64,000 nt of DNA from Thermopolyspora sp044507605 (GTDB lineage Bacteria; Actinomycetota; Actinomycetes; Streptosporangiales; Streptosporangiaceae), in contig JBIQJI010000009.1 in the NCBI GenBank assembly GCA_044507605.1, positions 1-64,000 of the forward strand. The letters are read 5' to 3'. The notes beneath the pieces are model-generated. The model was not told the DNA's origin, did not search any database, and saw nothing but the letters and a program-made list of their open reading frames with translations. The position numbers and the translations under genes were made by a program. Position 1 is the first letter of the stretch. Each line of letters opens with the position of its first letter. Shown in pieces: positions 45,901 through 54,036 of the stretch.

Positions 45901-47738
45901 TGCCGACGTTCGTGCGCGTCGGCTCCGGGACGAGCATCGGGTTCCTGGCCCGGGTCCAGCCGTATGACGTGCGCGACGGCTGGTTGCGCCTCGCACCGGT
46001 GTGCATCGGCGCCGACGCCCACATCGGCGCCAACTCCGTGGTGCTGGCAGGGGCGTGCGTCGGCGACGGCGCCTCGGTCGGGGAACAGTCGCTGGTGCAC
46101 GCCGACCAGCTGATTCCCGATGGCGAGCACTGGGCGGGGTCGCCCGCCGCGCCCGGCCGGCGGCCCGAACTGCTCGAAACCATGGCCGAGCGCGCCGACG
46201 ACCGGCCGTGGACCGTCCCCGTCGTGGCGGGGTACCTCGCGGGCATGCTGCTGCTGACGCTGCTCCCGCTGGTCATCGCGCTGCCGAGCACGGCCCTGCT
46301 GATCGTCGTGGCCGTCACCCGGGGCACGCAGGCCACGCTGGCCGCCACCGTGGCCGCCGGCCCGCTGTTCGTGCTCACGAGCTGCCTGGTGCTGATGGGC
46401 GCGATCCGCCTCACGCAGCCCACCCGGCCGCCCGGCGTCCATTCGGCACGCGGCGGGTTCGCGCTGCGCAAGTGGCTCGCCATGAACGTCTCGGCCCTGT
46501 CGATCACGCTGACCCGCACGATCTACTGCACCCTGTACGTTCTGCCCTTCCTGCGCGCCACCGGCCTGCGCCTAGGGCGCTGGTGCGAGATCGCCGTGCC
46601 CGCCTTCATCGACACGCGTATGACCGTGCTCGGCGACGAGTGTTTCCTGGCCGGCGGCATCATCGTGGCACCGCCCGTGTACCACCGGGGCATGCTCGCG
46701 CTGGGCCGGGCCGAGCTCGACCGGCGCGGCTTCGTCGGCAACATGGCGCAGGTGCCGGGCGACCGCCGCATGGGCGACAGCAGCCTGCTCGGCGTGCTCT
46801 CCGTGGCCCCGGCGCGGCCGATGGACCCCGAGACGACCTGGCTCGGCTCGCCGCCGATCTTCCTGCCGCGGCGGCAGGCCAGCCAAAGCTTCCCCGAGCG
46901 GCTGCTCTACCGGCCGACACGGGCACAGGTCGTCGTCAGGCTGCTCGTCGAGCTGCCCCGGCTTCTGCTGCCGCAGATCATCCTGTCGGCGAGCGCCGTG
47001 GTCGGCATATGGGCGGCCATCCACCTGGCGTCCGCCCTGCCCGTGCTGGTCGTGCCGGCCGTGATGCCGCCACTCGGTCTCGCTCTCGGACTGGCCGCCA
47101 CGCTCGTGGTCGTGGCGTTGAAATGGCTGGTCATCGGCGTCTACCGGCCCCGCGTCGAACCCTACTGGAGCATTTGGGTGCGGCGCACCGAGCTGATCAC
47201 GGGGTTGTTCGAGACCGTGGTCGTGCCCGGCCTGGCGGGCGGGCTGTACGGCACGCCGTGGCTGGCGCCGCTGCTTCGCCTGTTCGGGGTGCACATCGGC
47301 CGCCGCACCTGGCTCGCGACCAGCGGCGGCACCGAGTTCGACCTGGTGCACATCGGCGACGACGCCGCCGTCGGCGATGGCACGGCCGTGCAGACCCACC
47401 TGTTCGAGGACCGGGTCATGAAGATGTCCCACGTCCGGGTCGCGGACGGTGCCTCGGTCGGCGGCTCCGCCGTCGTCCTCTACGACGCCGAAGTCGGCCG
47501 GGCCGGTTTCCTCGACTCTCTGTCCCTGGCCATGAAGGGCGAGCTGCTGCCCCCGGCGACCCGCTGGCGCGGCATTCCGGCCCGCCCCACCGAGCCCGCC
47601 TCGGCGCTCGGCGCTCCCGCCCAGGCCACGCTCGACGCGTCCGTCCACACCGCCACCGGTCCGTCGGGCCAGGTCACGGGCGAAGGAGCGGAGCAGAGCC
47701 GTGAGGGAGCCGGACCACGTCGAGGAGGCCCGCGATGA
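42942..47738 (+). CDS. Pls/PosA-type membrane NRPS (poly-amino-acid synthetase)
   Basis: A 1,598-residue single-module synthetase. The adenylation domain (~100-730) has YTSGTTGKPKG near 246, NCYGPTETT near 380, YRTGDLGRV and GRIDTQVKIRGFRVELGEIE to 504, and the A10 lysine in AAGKVDRA near 720. The carrier serine is in DLGGHSLTA near 776. There is no condensation or thioesterase domain. Six or so membrane segments (~849-920, ~1093-1155, ~1340-1397) alternate with left-handed-helix (LbH) soluble regions, the layout of epsilon-poly-lysine synthetase Pls and its relatives. The pocket string GFDFHLEE places an acidic Glu at the usual position 239, compatible with a basic substrate. Low-complexity insert at ~545-690. 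The stop overlaps the epimerase start. Confidence 0.85.
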   Translation: MTRIDTGDQPVPGQRRAPTTHPTRPAPPTSPDPHPEARQNPPRQAATTPEPTTSDHLAGESAGTGSARTAGVDTEGFCAAGVGTPRAGTAGVSAEAEATTLAEYFERACDRDPAALAVQCGSARCRYGELDARANRLAHVLGERGVGVGDRVGILLDRSIETYVSILGVLKAGAAYVPIDSGTPADRLTFIAGDSGLHDLVTTSACLDRLPPMPCPVLTLDTDARLGRAPATRPGVRPAPEAESYVIYTSGTTGKPKGVAVSHASIVNFLRVATPIYGVTPADRVYQGMSIGFDFHLEEMWPAWIAGAALIAGPADGRRFGQGLVDFLTEHEVSVLCCVPTMLTTLESDPATVRSILVSGEAMPPDLVRRFARPGRRILNCYGPTETTVSSSCAELHPGRPVTLGRPFPTYVFYILDSDLRPVRPGETGEICIGGPGVALGYVNRPELTAERFVPNPVATDRAAAPTIYRTGDLGRVTPTGEYEYLGRIDTQVKIRGFRVELGEIEQVIREDDAVETAVVTAVERDGVVQDLVGYVTLNRPQPSPPGDPSGDAQPDPPGVSQADTSGDAQVDGPGVSQVGPSGGVQVGRPGALQVDPSGDAQPDASGASGGLQVDRPSGRQADPSGGSRGDAEGGSGSATGSGSGGGPQGGPHDDGSRDGFGCGRGTSGGVASSGAGDDGPGASDGLRERLHATLRRRLPAYMIPSFIEVLDELPLLAAGKVDRAALPAPVSAPLGSSSGPRTAPATPVEAELAEEWARVLGTGEVSVTDDFFCDLGGHSLTAARLISALRGRPGMAHLGMGDLYAHPTVRDLAAFVSAAPSSPAAPSREDTGPAPLRHSSARVWACGVAQLLLLQLWLLLLGAPSLLLLYAVLLRFGVDVAIADQGKVLTRLSALGIVPLAALWAGWFLTMLFLLPAVGGRLILRGIAPGWHPLWGVTYLRFWLYGRVVALAPLGLLAGTPLMSPYLRLLGAKIGRHCHISGTVSVPTFVRVGSGTSIGFLARVQPYDVRDGWLRLAPVCIGADAHIGANSVVLAGACVGDGASVGEQSLVHADQLIPDGEHWAGSPAAPGRRPELLETMAERADDRPWTVPVVAGYLAGMLLLTLLPLVIALPSTALLIVVAVTRGTQATLAATVAAGPLFVLTSCLVLMGAIRLTQPTRPPGVHSARGGFALRKWLAMNVSALSITLTRTIYCTLYVLPFLRATGLRLGRWCEIAVPAFIDTRMTVLGDECFLAGGIIVAPPVYHRGMLALGRAELDRRGFVGNMAQVPGDRRMGDSSLLGVLSVAPARPMDPETTWLGSPPIFLPRRQASQSFPERLLYRPTRAQVVVRLLVELPRLLLPQIILSASAVVGIWAAIHLASALPVLVVPAVMPPLGLALGLAATLVVVALKWLVIGVYRPRVEPYWSIWVRRTELITGLFETVVVPGLAGGLYGTPWLAPLLRLFGVHIGRRTWLATSGGTEFDLVHIGDDAAVGDGTAVQTHLFEDRVMKMSHVRVADGASVGGSAVVLYDAEVGRAGFLDSLSLAMKGELLPPATRWRGIPARPTEPASALGAPAQATLDASVHTATGPSGQVTGEGAEQSREGAGPRRGGPR
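44565..44900 (+). repeat. Minisatellite-like repeats inside the synthetase adenylation domain
   Basis: Imperfect units of roughly 45 bp containing TCAGGCGACGCTCAG code a Pro/Gly/Ser/Asp/Gln-rich stretch (GDAQPDPPGVSQADTSGDAQ and similar). It lies between the A8 and A10 motifs, a place that is normally short and structured. Confidence 0.8.
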
Positions 47739-48853
47739 TCGAGCCCACGCGGGCGGCGCTCGCCGCCGACCACCTCGCCCTGCGGCACCGCACGGTGAAC
47801 GGCGTGTCGTTCGGCACGCTGGAGTTCGCGCTCATGCACGGCAACGGCAACCTCATCCTCGTCGTCGACGAGGCGCTGAGCGCCCTACCCGCCGATCGCA
47901 TCGACGGGCGGTTCGCCCGGGCCGTCTGCCGATCCTTCCGGTCGGTCCGAATCGACGGCGTGGCCTTCGTCCGCACCACGGGCGGCCGGGTCCGCATGAC
48001 CTACTTCGAGTCCGACGGCACCAGGTCGCGCATGTGCGGCAACGCCCTGCGCTGCGTCACCCGCTACGGCGCCGGCCGAGGCTATCTGCACGCCGGAGCG
48101 AACACCGACCCCACCGGTGCCGAGACCCGGGCCTACGCCGGCGTCGAGGCCGATGCCGAACCCGGTGTCGAGGCCTGGGCCTATGCCGATGCAGATGTCG
48201 AAGCCGGAGCCGAAGCCGGTGCCGGTGCTGCTGCTGGTGCCGGGGCCCGGGTCGATGCTGAAGACAGGACCGGGACCGGTGCCGGGGTCTGCGCCTGTGC
48301 CCCTTGCGCAGAGGACGGGGAGGGCGACTTCGTCGCCACGGACGACGGGGACAAGTGGGTTTCGGCGGTGGGCGGCCGGGTGCGGGTCGCGCTCGGGCCC
48401 GGCCGCGAGTTCCGTCAGGTCGCCGCCGACCGCTACTTCGTCTGCACCGGTCTGGCCCACCTGGTGCTGCTCGTCGGCGATCTCGCGGCCGTCGACGTCG
48501 TCGGCACGGGCCGTCCGTTGCGCCACGACCGCGCGCTCTGCGCGCGCCTCGGGCATCCCGAGGGTTTGCACGTCGACTTCATGCAGCGCGTCGGCGACGC
48601 GATAGCGGTCCGCACCTACGAGGTCGGTGTCGAGGACGAGACCGACGCCTGCGGCACCGGAGTCGCGGCCTCGGCGGCGGTGGCGCATCGCGTCTGGGGG
48701 CTGCCCTTCCCCGTCCGCGTGCGGGTGCGCCGGGGCGAGATGACGGTCGGGCACGGCCCGCACGGCCTGACCATCAGCGGCGACCTCGGCGTCCTGTACG
48801 CCACTGCGGCCGCGTCCAGAGACGTGATCACGGCGTCCATGACGCCGCCTTGA
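47735..48853 (+). CDS. DapF-like epimerase (putative diaminobutyrate epimerase)
   Basis: A 372-residue member of the diaminopimelate-epimerase family. The two catalytic cysteines are in MCGNALRC near residue 101 and DACGTGVAAS near residue 306. The family acts without cofactor by two-base racemisation at the alpha carbon. An 80-residue Ala/Asp/Glu/Gly-rich insert (~119-200) separates the halves. Its DNA is repetitive. The ATG overlaps the synthetase stop (ATGA), with GAGGAGG upstream, so the enzyme is made with the synthetase. A role in giving D-configured Dab is inferred from this coupling; housekeeping DapF is the alternative but does not fit the context. Confidence 0.8.
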   Translation: MIEPTRAALAADHLALRHRTVNGVSFGTLEFALMHGNGNLILVVDEALSALPADRIDGRFARAVCRSFRSVRIDGVAFVRTTGGRVRMTYFESDGTRSRMCGNALRCVTRYGAGRGYLHAGANTDPTGAETRAYAGVEADAEPGVEAWAYADADVEAGAEAGAGAAAGAGARVDAEDRTGTGAGVCACAPCAEDGEGDFVATDDGDKWVSAVGGRVRVALGPGREFRQVAADRYFVCTGLAHLVLLVGDLAAVDVVGTGRPLRHDRALCARLGHPEGLHVDFMQRVGDAIAVRTYEVGVEDETDACGTGVAASAAVAHRVWGLPFPVRVRVRRGEMTVGHGPHGLTISGDLGVLYATAAASRDVITASMTPP

Positions 48854-49283
48854 TCGATGGCGCTCCTGTCTCTGGTGGCCGGCCGGTGTTCCCGCCCCGC
48901 GTCCACGGCTCCCACCGAGACGGACGCCGAGACGGGCGCGACCGGTAGGCCCGGGCCTGGCCGAGGCCGGGGTGCCGCCGCCCGCCGTCACCTTGCCCGA
49001 TCGGCCGGTGTCCTCCGCGTGCGCGGCCAGCGGCGAGCGACGGGTGCCGCCAGGGCGCGCGAGGCCCGTAAGCAGGGTCGGCGTGGCGAGGCCGGTGCGG
49101 GGGGCGGACGGGCGGATCGGGTACGCTCGCACGGACCTGCCCGCCGGAGCGCGGGCGGGCGTCACAGCCCGTCGGACATGTTGTCCCTATTTCCTGCTCG
49201 CTTTGTGGGTTATTATCGAGAGCGCGGGGATGGCGTGGTGTACTTAGGGGTGGTGTGTCCCTCTTTGGGAACGGTAGGGCGGC
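48854..49283. other. Gap before the LanC-like gene
   Basis: About 430 bp, GC-rich to 49170, then AT-richer with TATTAT at 49210-49215 as a possible -10 element for the next gene. No lanthipeptide-like precursor (leader plus Ser/Thr/Cys core) was found here on either strand. Confidence 0.45.
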
Positions 49284-50609
49284 ATGGGCACTGATCAGGA
49301 GGGGTCGGCGCGTGCGGGTTCGCCGCTGCGCGCGGCCGTCCTGGCCGGACGGTGGATCCGTTCGGCGGCCGTCGACGACTCCCTGGGCCGGCGCTGGCAG
49401 GCCAACCCCGACCCGCACGGACGCTCGGCGTCGGCCGGCCCGTCGTCCTCCCTGTACGCCGGCACCGCCGGCATCGTGCTGTTCTTCCTCGACCTGGCCG
49501 CCGCCACGGGCGACGAGTCGTACCTGGAGGACGCCGCGGCCGGAGCCCGCCGCCTGGCCCGCACCTGGCGGGATCAGACCGACCTCTCCCTCTACCACGG
49601 CCTGGCCGGCACGGTCTTCACGCTGGCCACGACCGGCTGGGCGATCGGCGGGGCGGGCTTCGAGGAGGCCGCCGGAGACGCCGCCGACCACCTCGTGCGC
49701 AGCGTGCGCGCCTTCGACGGCGAGCCTGGCTGGACCGGCGATCCGGCGCTGCGCGGCGACGGCGGCATCGTGCTGGCGCTGCTGCACGCCGCCGGGGTCC
49801 TCGGCGCGCAGGAGTGCGCCGATGCCGCCGTCGAGGCGGGGGAGCGCATCGCGCGCCTGGTCGTGCCCGGGCACCGGCTCGGCGACGGATGCGCCGACCT
49901 GCCCCTCGACGCCGTGACCCCGGGCTTCCTGACCGGCACTGCCGGCGCGACGTTCGTGCTGGCCCGGCTGTTCGGCGTCACCGGCGACGAGAAGTTCCTG
50001 GCCGCCGCCCGCCGGGGCGCGCAGTTCGTCCGGACGGTGTGCACGCTGGCCGGCAGATGCGCGTACGTGCCGCACCACGTGCCACACGGCCGGGACCTGC
50101 ACTATCTGGGGTTCTGCTCGGGGTCGGCAGGGGTGGCCAGGATGTTCCACGAGCTGCACCTGGTCGCCGGCGACCCGGCCGATCTGGACTGGGAGCGGCG
50201 GCTGGCCCACGGCGTGGTGCAGTCCGGGGTGCCGGCGAACCGTACGGCGGGCTACTGGAACGTCGCCTGCCAGTGCTGCGGCGCCGCCGGCCTGATCGAG
50301 CTGTTCACCGGCATGTGGGCGGCCACGGGCGACGAGTCGCACCTGGAGTTCGCGCGGACCCTCGCCGACGACCTGATCGCCCGCGCGACAGGCGACGAAG
50401 AGCAGGGCCTGCGCTGGTACCAGGCATACCGGCGGCAACGGCCGCAGGAGATCACGGCCGACACGGGATATCTGGTCGGCGCGGCCGGCATCGGCGCCGC
50501 GCTGCTGCACCTGGACGCCGCGAGCCGACCTGACGCCTCCCAGCGCCTCGTGCTGCTCCCCGACAACCCTTTCCCGGCGATCCCCATGCCGGCCCCATCC
50601 CCACACTGA
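49284..50609 (+). CDS. LanC-like cyclase with a Cys-Cys-Gly zinc motif
   Basis: A 441-residue stand-alone LanC-family protein with repeated GxxG-type inner helices (LYAGTAGIVLFFLDLA, YHGLAGTVFTLA, DGGIVLALLHAAG, GTAGATFVLARLF, VGAAGIGAALLHL). Zinc ligands would be Cys in GFCSGSAG and Cys-Cys in CQCCGAAGL. Classical LanC has Cys-His there, and Cys-Cys is known from the CCG-type LanM cyclases such as ProcM. No dehydratase, kinase or precursor gene is near. It may be a eukaryote-like LanCL protein with a glutathione-related role, a cyclase acting in trans, or a partner of the preceding cluster. The stop at 50609 is followed by degenerate repeats. Confidence 0.8.
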   Translation: MGTDQEGSARAGSPLRAAVLAGRWIRSAAVDDSLGRRWQANPDPHGRSASAGPSSSLYAGTAGIVLFFLDLAAATGDESYLEDAAAGARRLARTWRDQTDLSLYHGLAGTVFTLATTGWAIGGAGFEEAAGDAADHLVRSVRAFDGEPGWTGDPALRGDGGIVLALLHAAGVLGAQECADAAVEAGERIARLVVPGHRLGDGCADLPLDAVTPGFLTGTAGATFVLARLFGVTGDEKFLAAARRGAQFVRTVCTLAGRCAYVPHHVPHGRDLHYLGFCSGSAGVARMFHELHLVAGDPADLDWERRLAHGVVQSGVPANRTAGYWNVACQCCGAAGLIELFTGMWAATGDESHLEFARTLADDLIARATGDEEQGLRWYQAYRRQRPQEITADTGYLVGAAGIGAALLHLDAASRPDASQRLVLLPDNPFPAIPMPAPSPH

Positions 50610-50710
50610 CGTCCCCGCACCGGCGTTTCCCGCACCGGCGTCCCGGCGTCGACATTCCCGCGCTGACGTCCCGCGCGGCGTTTCCGTGCTGATGTCCCCG
50701 TTTCGGCACC
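50610..50710. repeat. Degenerate tandem repeat after the LanC-like gene
   Basis: About six imperfect units resembling GTTTCCCGCACCGGC follow the stop codon. The rest of the gap to the hemerythrin gene (to 50857) shows nothing recognisable. Confidence 0.6.
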
Positions 50711-50857
50711 CCCGGCCCAGGGTGCTCCAATCCGACGGACCCCCGCACCGCGTTCCGCAACGGCGGTCCCACCCGTGGCCGTTTCCCGTCTGATCGTACT
50801 TCTTCGATCGGGCCTGGCGGAGCGGATCAGCGGCCCTTCTTAGGCGTGGCCGGCGCC

Positions 50858-51454
50858 TCAGTGCCCCTTGCCCATGACCTGGCGGATGACGTCGCGGATC
50901 CGGTCCATCATCGCGGTGGGCGTGCCGATCACGACGTTCGCCGCGGCCGTCTCCACGCCCGGGTGCGGATGGGTCGGCGCCATCGCCTCGGCGGCCTTCA
51001 CCCCGGCGGCCAGCGTCCGGCGTTCGGCGTCGCTGCTGTGCTGGGCCAGCTTGGGGAACTCGTACCGCTCCTCGGCCCGGGCGTGCTCGTTGACGGCGTG
51101 GCGCAGCCGGGCGAGGTTCTCGGCGAAGTCGGGCGCGTCCGGCCCGGCCCGGTCCATGTACTGGAGCAGCTGCTTGGCCTGGTTCTCCTCGGCGAGGCGG
51201 TCGTCGACCACGGCGGCGGAGCCGTCCATCTTGCGCCGGGCGTACGGGTGGATGAGCTCTTCCTCGGCGGTCTCGTGCACGGCGAGCATGCGCACCAGCC
51301 GGGTGAACGCCTCGCCCCGGTGTTCGGGCGCGGCCTGCTCGACCTCGTCGAACAGGTCTCTGATGCGGGCGTGCTGGGCGATGAGGAGATCGACGACGTC
51401 CGTCTCTTTCATCATCTCCGGGGCCGTCTGCCGGCCGGTCTTCTGGTCGGTCAT
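50858..51454 (-). CDS. Hemerythrin-like (HHE) domain protein
   Basis: A 198-residue four-helix protein. Residues ~20-135 carry the HHE pattern: LIAQHARIRDLFDEVE, LAVHETAEEELIHPY and LRHAVNEHARAEERYEFPKL supply the His and Glu ligands of a non-haem diiron site. A C-terminal extension ends VIRQVMGKGH. ATG 51454 has AAGGAG nine bases upstream, although the frame is open beyond. Such proteins bind oxygen, NO or sense oxidative stress. It is divergent from another diiron-type protein gene. Confidence 0.9.
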   Translation of the reverse strand: MTDQKTGRQTAPEMMKETDVVDLLIAQHARIRDLFDEVEQAAPEHRGEAFTRLVRMLAVHETAEEELIHPYARRKMDGSAAVVDDRLAEENQAKQLLQYMDRAGPDAPDFAENLARLRHAVNEHARAEERYEFPKLAQHSSDAERRTLAAGVKAAEAMAPTHPHPGVETAAANVVIGTPTAMMDRIRDVIRQVMGKGH

Positions 51455-51707
51455 GCTCACACTCCTTGTCGGATTCGGGCCGTGCGTACCCGGCGGAACA
51501 CGTGTCATGCGTGGCCTTACCGCTTCCGGAGGGCTTCGAGGCGTGGGGTGGAGATTGCCGCCGAACCTCACGGGTACGCCGCGTGCCAGTGCCGCTCGTC
51601 GTGGTCCGCCACGTCCGGTGAGGTGCCGGCACGGCGGCGGGTACGGGAACCGCGTCGCCCCGGTGGGGGCGCGCGACGGCCGAAGGATCGAGAAGGGGCG
51701 GTCGCCG

Positions 51708-52910
51708 ATGACCTTCAACCCATTGAGAGAGCGGGGCATCCCGCTGGACAAGCAGGTGCGGAACTGGCGGGAGCTGAACGTCGATCAGATCGACCCCGAC
51801 CATTCCGACCCCTACACCCGGTGTCGCGTCATCGCGTTGAACGGCATCGAGGTCGAGGCCGTGCTGTTCAGTCATCACCTGTCCCGGCACTGCCCGGACC
51901 TGGACATCAAGCAGCAGCTCGCCCGGGTGCGCTACATCGAGGCCCAGCAGCAGAAGGCCGTCAACTGGCTGCTGCCGGGCGTGGCCTCGGTGCTGGAGAC
52001 CACGCTCGCCTACGAGCAGGTGGCCACCGACCTGACGGCGTGGGTCGCCCGCATGGAGCCCGACCCCTACCTCCAGCAGGCCTACCAGTTCGGCCTGCTG
52101 GAGGACTTCGATCACCTCTACCGGTACGCCAACCTGTACGAGATGATCGAGCACCGCAAGGCCGAGAAGATCGTCGACCAGTTGACGGAGGTCATGCCGG
52201 GCCGCCCGACGTACCTGCATCACCGTGACCCGGTCGACAACGTCCGCGAGCCGTACAACAGGGAGACGACCGCGCCGCTGTCGAAGCTGCACGCGCTGAC
52301 CATCATGGCCGCCGAGCAGCAGACCATGAATTTCTACATGAACGTGGGACCCACCTACATGGAGCCCATCGCGCGGCAGCTCTACCAGGAGATCGCGCTG
52401 ATCGAGGAGGAGCACGTCACCCACTACGAGTCGCTCGTCGACCCGGGCGAAAGCTGGTGGGAGATGCTGCTCAACCACGAATACAACGAGTGCTACCTGT
52501 ACCACTCGTTCATGCAGACCGAGTCGGACCCGAAGGTGAAGGCGATCTGGGAACTGCATCTGAACATGGAGCTGGAGCACCTGCGGCTCGCCGCCGAACT
52601 GTTCAAACGGCACGACGGACGCGACCCGGAGCAGGTGGTGGCCCCCGAGCTGCCGGAGCCGGTCACCTTCGAGCCGAACAAGGGGTACATCCGCCACCTG
52701 CTCGGCACGCAGATCGACTACACGACGCTCGGCACGGGCTACGTGCAGGAGGCCCACGAGCGGTTCGAAAAGATGCAGGAGAAGGTCATGGGCGGCGAGC
52801 GGGCGCCGTCCGAGCGGGTGATGACCGAGAACCGCGACAAGTCGGGCGAGGAGTACCGCCTGGAGACCGAGGGCCCGCACCCGGCCCCCAGCCTGCGCAT
52901 GAACCGCTGA
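51708..52910 (+). CDS. Ferritin-like diiron protein (double domain)
   Basis: A 400-residue soluble protein without a signal peptide. Helical segments carry carboxylate/His pairs suited to diiron binding: TTLAYEQVATDL, LLEDFDHLYRYANLYEMIEH, AAEQQTMNFY, ALIEEEHVTHYESL, LNHEYNECYLY and NMELEHLRLAAELF. Two ferritin-like bundles seem fused. ATG 51708 with GAAGGGG upstream is chosen; the longer open frame is antisense to the hemerythrin gene. I know no characterised member, and oxygen-dependent oxidase or iron-detoxifying roles are guesses. Confidence 0.75.
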   Translation: MTFNPLRERGIPLDKQVRNWRELNVDQIDPDHSDPYTRCRVIALNGIEVEAVLFSHHLSRHCPDLDIKQQLARVRYIEAQQQKAVNWLLPGVASVLETTLAYEQVATDLTAWVARMEPDPYLQQAYQFGLLEDFDHLYRYANLYEMIEHRKAEKIVDQLTEVMPGRPTYLHHRDPVDNVREPYNRETTAPLSKLHALTIMAAEQQTMNFYMNVGPTYMEPIARQLYQEIALIEEEHVTHYESLVDPGESWWEMLLNHEYNECYLYHSFMQTESDPKVKAIWELHLNMELEHLRLAAELFKRHDGRDPEQVVAPELPEPVTFEPNKGYIRHLLGTQIDYTTLGTGYVQEAHERFEKMQEKVMGGERAPSERVMTENRDKSGEEYRLETEGPHPAPSLRMNR

Positions 52911-53133
52911 CCATCGCCCCGGCCCGCCCCCCGCTCGCGGATCACGCGGCGGCCCGCACCACCGTGCGCGCGGGGCCTGTCCCGACCGGGGCGGGCGGCG
53001 GGCTCGGGGAGATCGGCCGGCACACGCCGCTCGGCCTCGTCGCTCGTCACGATGGCCCTGCGGAAAGGCGCCCCCGCTGCCGCGCGGGTGTTACGCCCGC
53101 CGCATATACGGCAGGCGGCAGGGGGGCAGATCC

Positions 53134-53655
53134 ATGCGAACAGGGGCAGGGGGCGACATGGGTGTGATCAGCCGTCAGCGGGAGGCCGTCCTCCGCAGCG
53201 GGCTGCGAGGGCTGGTGGCCGCGATGGCCATGACCGGAACGCGTACGGTGACGGCGGCGATGGGGGCCGAGGAGACGAGCCCGCCGGAGGCCATCGTCGA
53301 CAAGCACGCACCGGAGCGGGTGCGACGCCTGCCTCAGCGGCAGAAGCAGGCCATCACCGAGATCGTGCACTGGACGTACGGGGCGAGCGGCGGCGCGATG
53401 TTCGGAATGCTGCCCGACCGGGTCCGGTCCCACCTGCTGAGCGGCCCGGTGTACGGCCTGGCGATCTGGCTCGCGTTCGAGCTGGTGATCGCCCCGGCCC
53501 TCGGCGTGCAGACCACGCAACGCCACAAGGCCCTGTGGCGCGCCGCGCTGGCCCTGGACCACCTGCTGTACGGCATCGTGGTCGGCGGCCGCCTCGCCCC
53601 CGAGGCGTACGTAGCGCAGCGGCACGCCCACCGATTCTGGCCGTCCACCGGTTGA
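53134..53655 (+). CDS. Small membrane protein (DUF1440/DUF6789-like)
   Basis: A 173-residue protein. A conserved N-terminal helix (RGLVAAMAMTGTRTVTAAMG) is followed by PPEAIVDKH, then two hydrophobic stretches (YGASGGAMFGMLPD and GPVYGLAIWLAFELVIAPALG) and a final helix (DHLLYGIVVGG). The pattern matches actinobacterial DUF1440/DUF6789 inner-membrane proteins of unknown function. ATG 53134 and ATG 53158 both have purine-rich ribosome sites. Confidence 0.7.
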   Translation: MRTGAGGDMGVISRQREAVLRSGLRGLVAAMAMTGTRTVTAAMGAEETSPPEAIVDKHAPERVRRLPQRQKQAITEIVHWTYGASGGAMFGMLPDRVRSHLLSGPVYGLAIWLAFELVIAPALGVQTTQRHKALWRAALALDHLLYGIVVGGRLAPEAYVAQRHAHRFWPSTG

Positions 53656-54036
53656 CCGTCGCACCCGGCGTCCGCGCCGGTCAGCAGACCCCATTGCCGA
53701 TGGCATCGACCGACATCGACGTGACGACCCTGCGGCGTGTCAAGCCCGATCAAGAGATCTGATCGACAGTGCCCACCAACAGAGCTCATCGGGAGAGTCA
53801 TCGACAGGGCTTGGCGACAGGCATGAGCGGCGGGCGCGAGCGGTGGGCCTGAGCGGCGTACCCGATCGACAGGGGTCACCGGCAGGGCTCCTCGACAGGG
53901 GTCACCGGCAGGCGGCAGTGTTCACCGGCGGAGCTCGCCGGAACCTAGCGGCGGGGCCGGCGACGCGGCGGGGCGCGGCTCGGGTACCTGGGCGGAGCCC
54001 GGCCGCCTTCTCATCCCGCCGTGCGGCTTGGGTGTG
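53656..54036. other. Gap with a 21-bp direct repeat
   Basis: No gene is supported in these 380 bp. A 21-bp unit (53866-53886) recurs exactly at 53892-53912 with a 26-bp period. Looser GCCAGGG/ATCGACAGG-type repeats surround it. The function is unknown. Confidence 0.6.

Noticed and set aside
48857..49294. Plus-strand 145-codon frame before the LanC-like gene, considered as a lanthipeptide precursor
   Set aside because: Arg/Gly/Ala-rich composition, few Cys, no leader-core structure, and it overlaps the LanC start out of frame.
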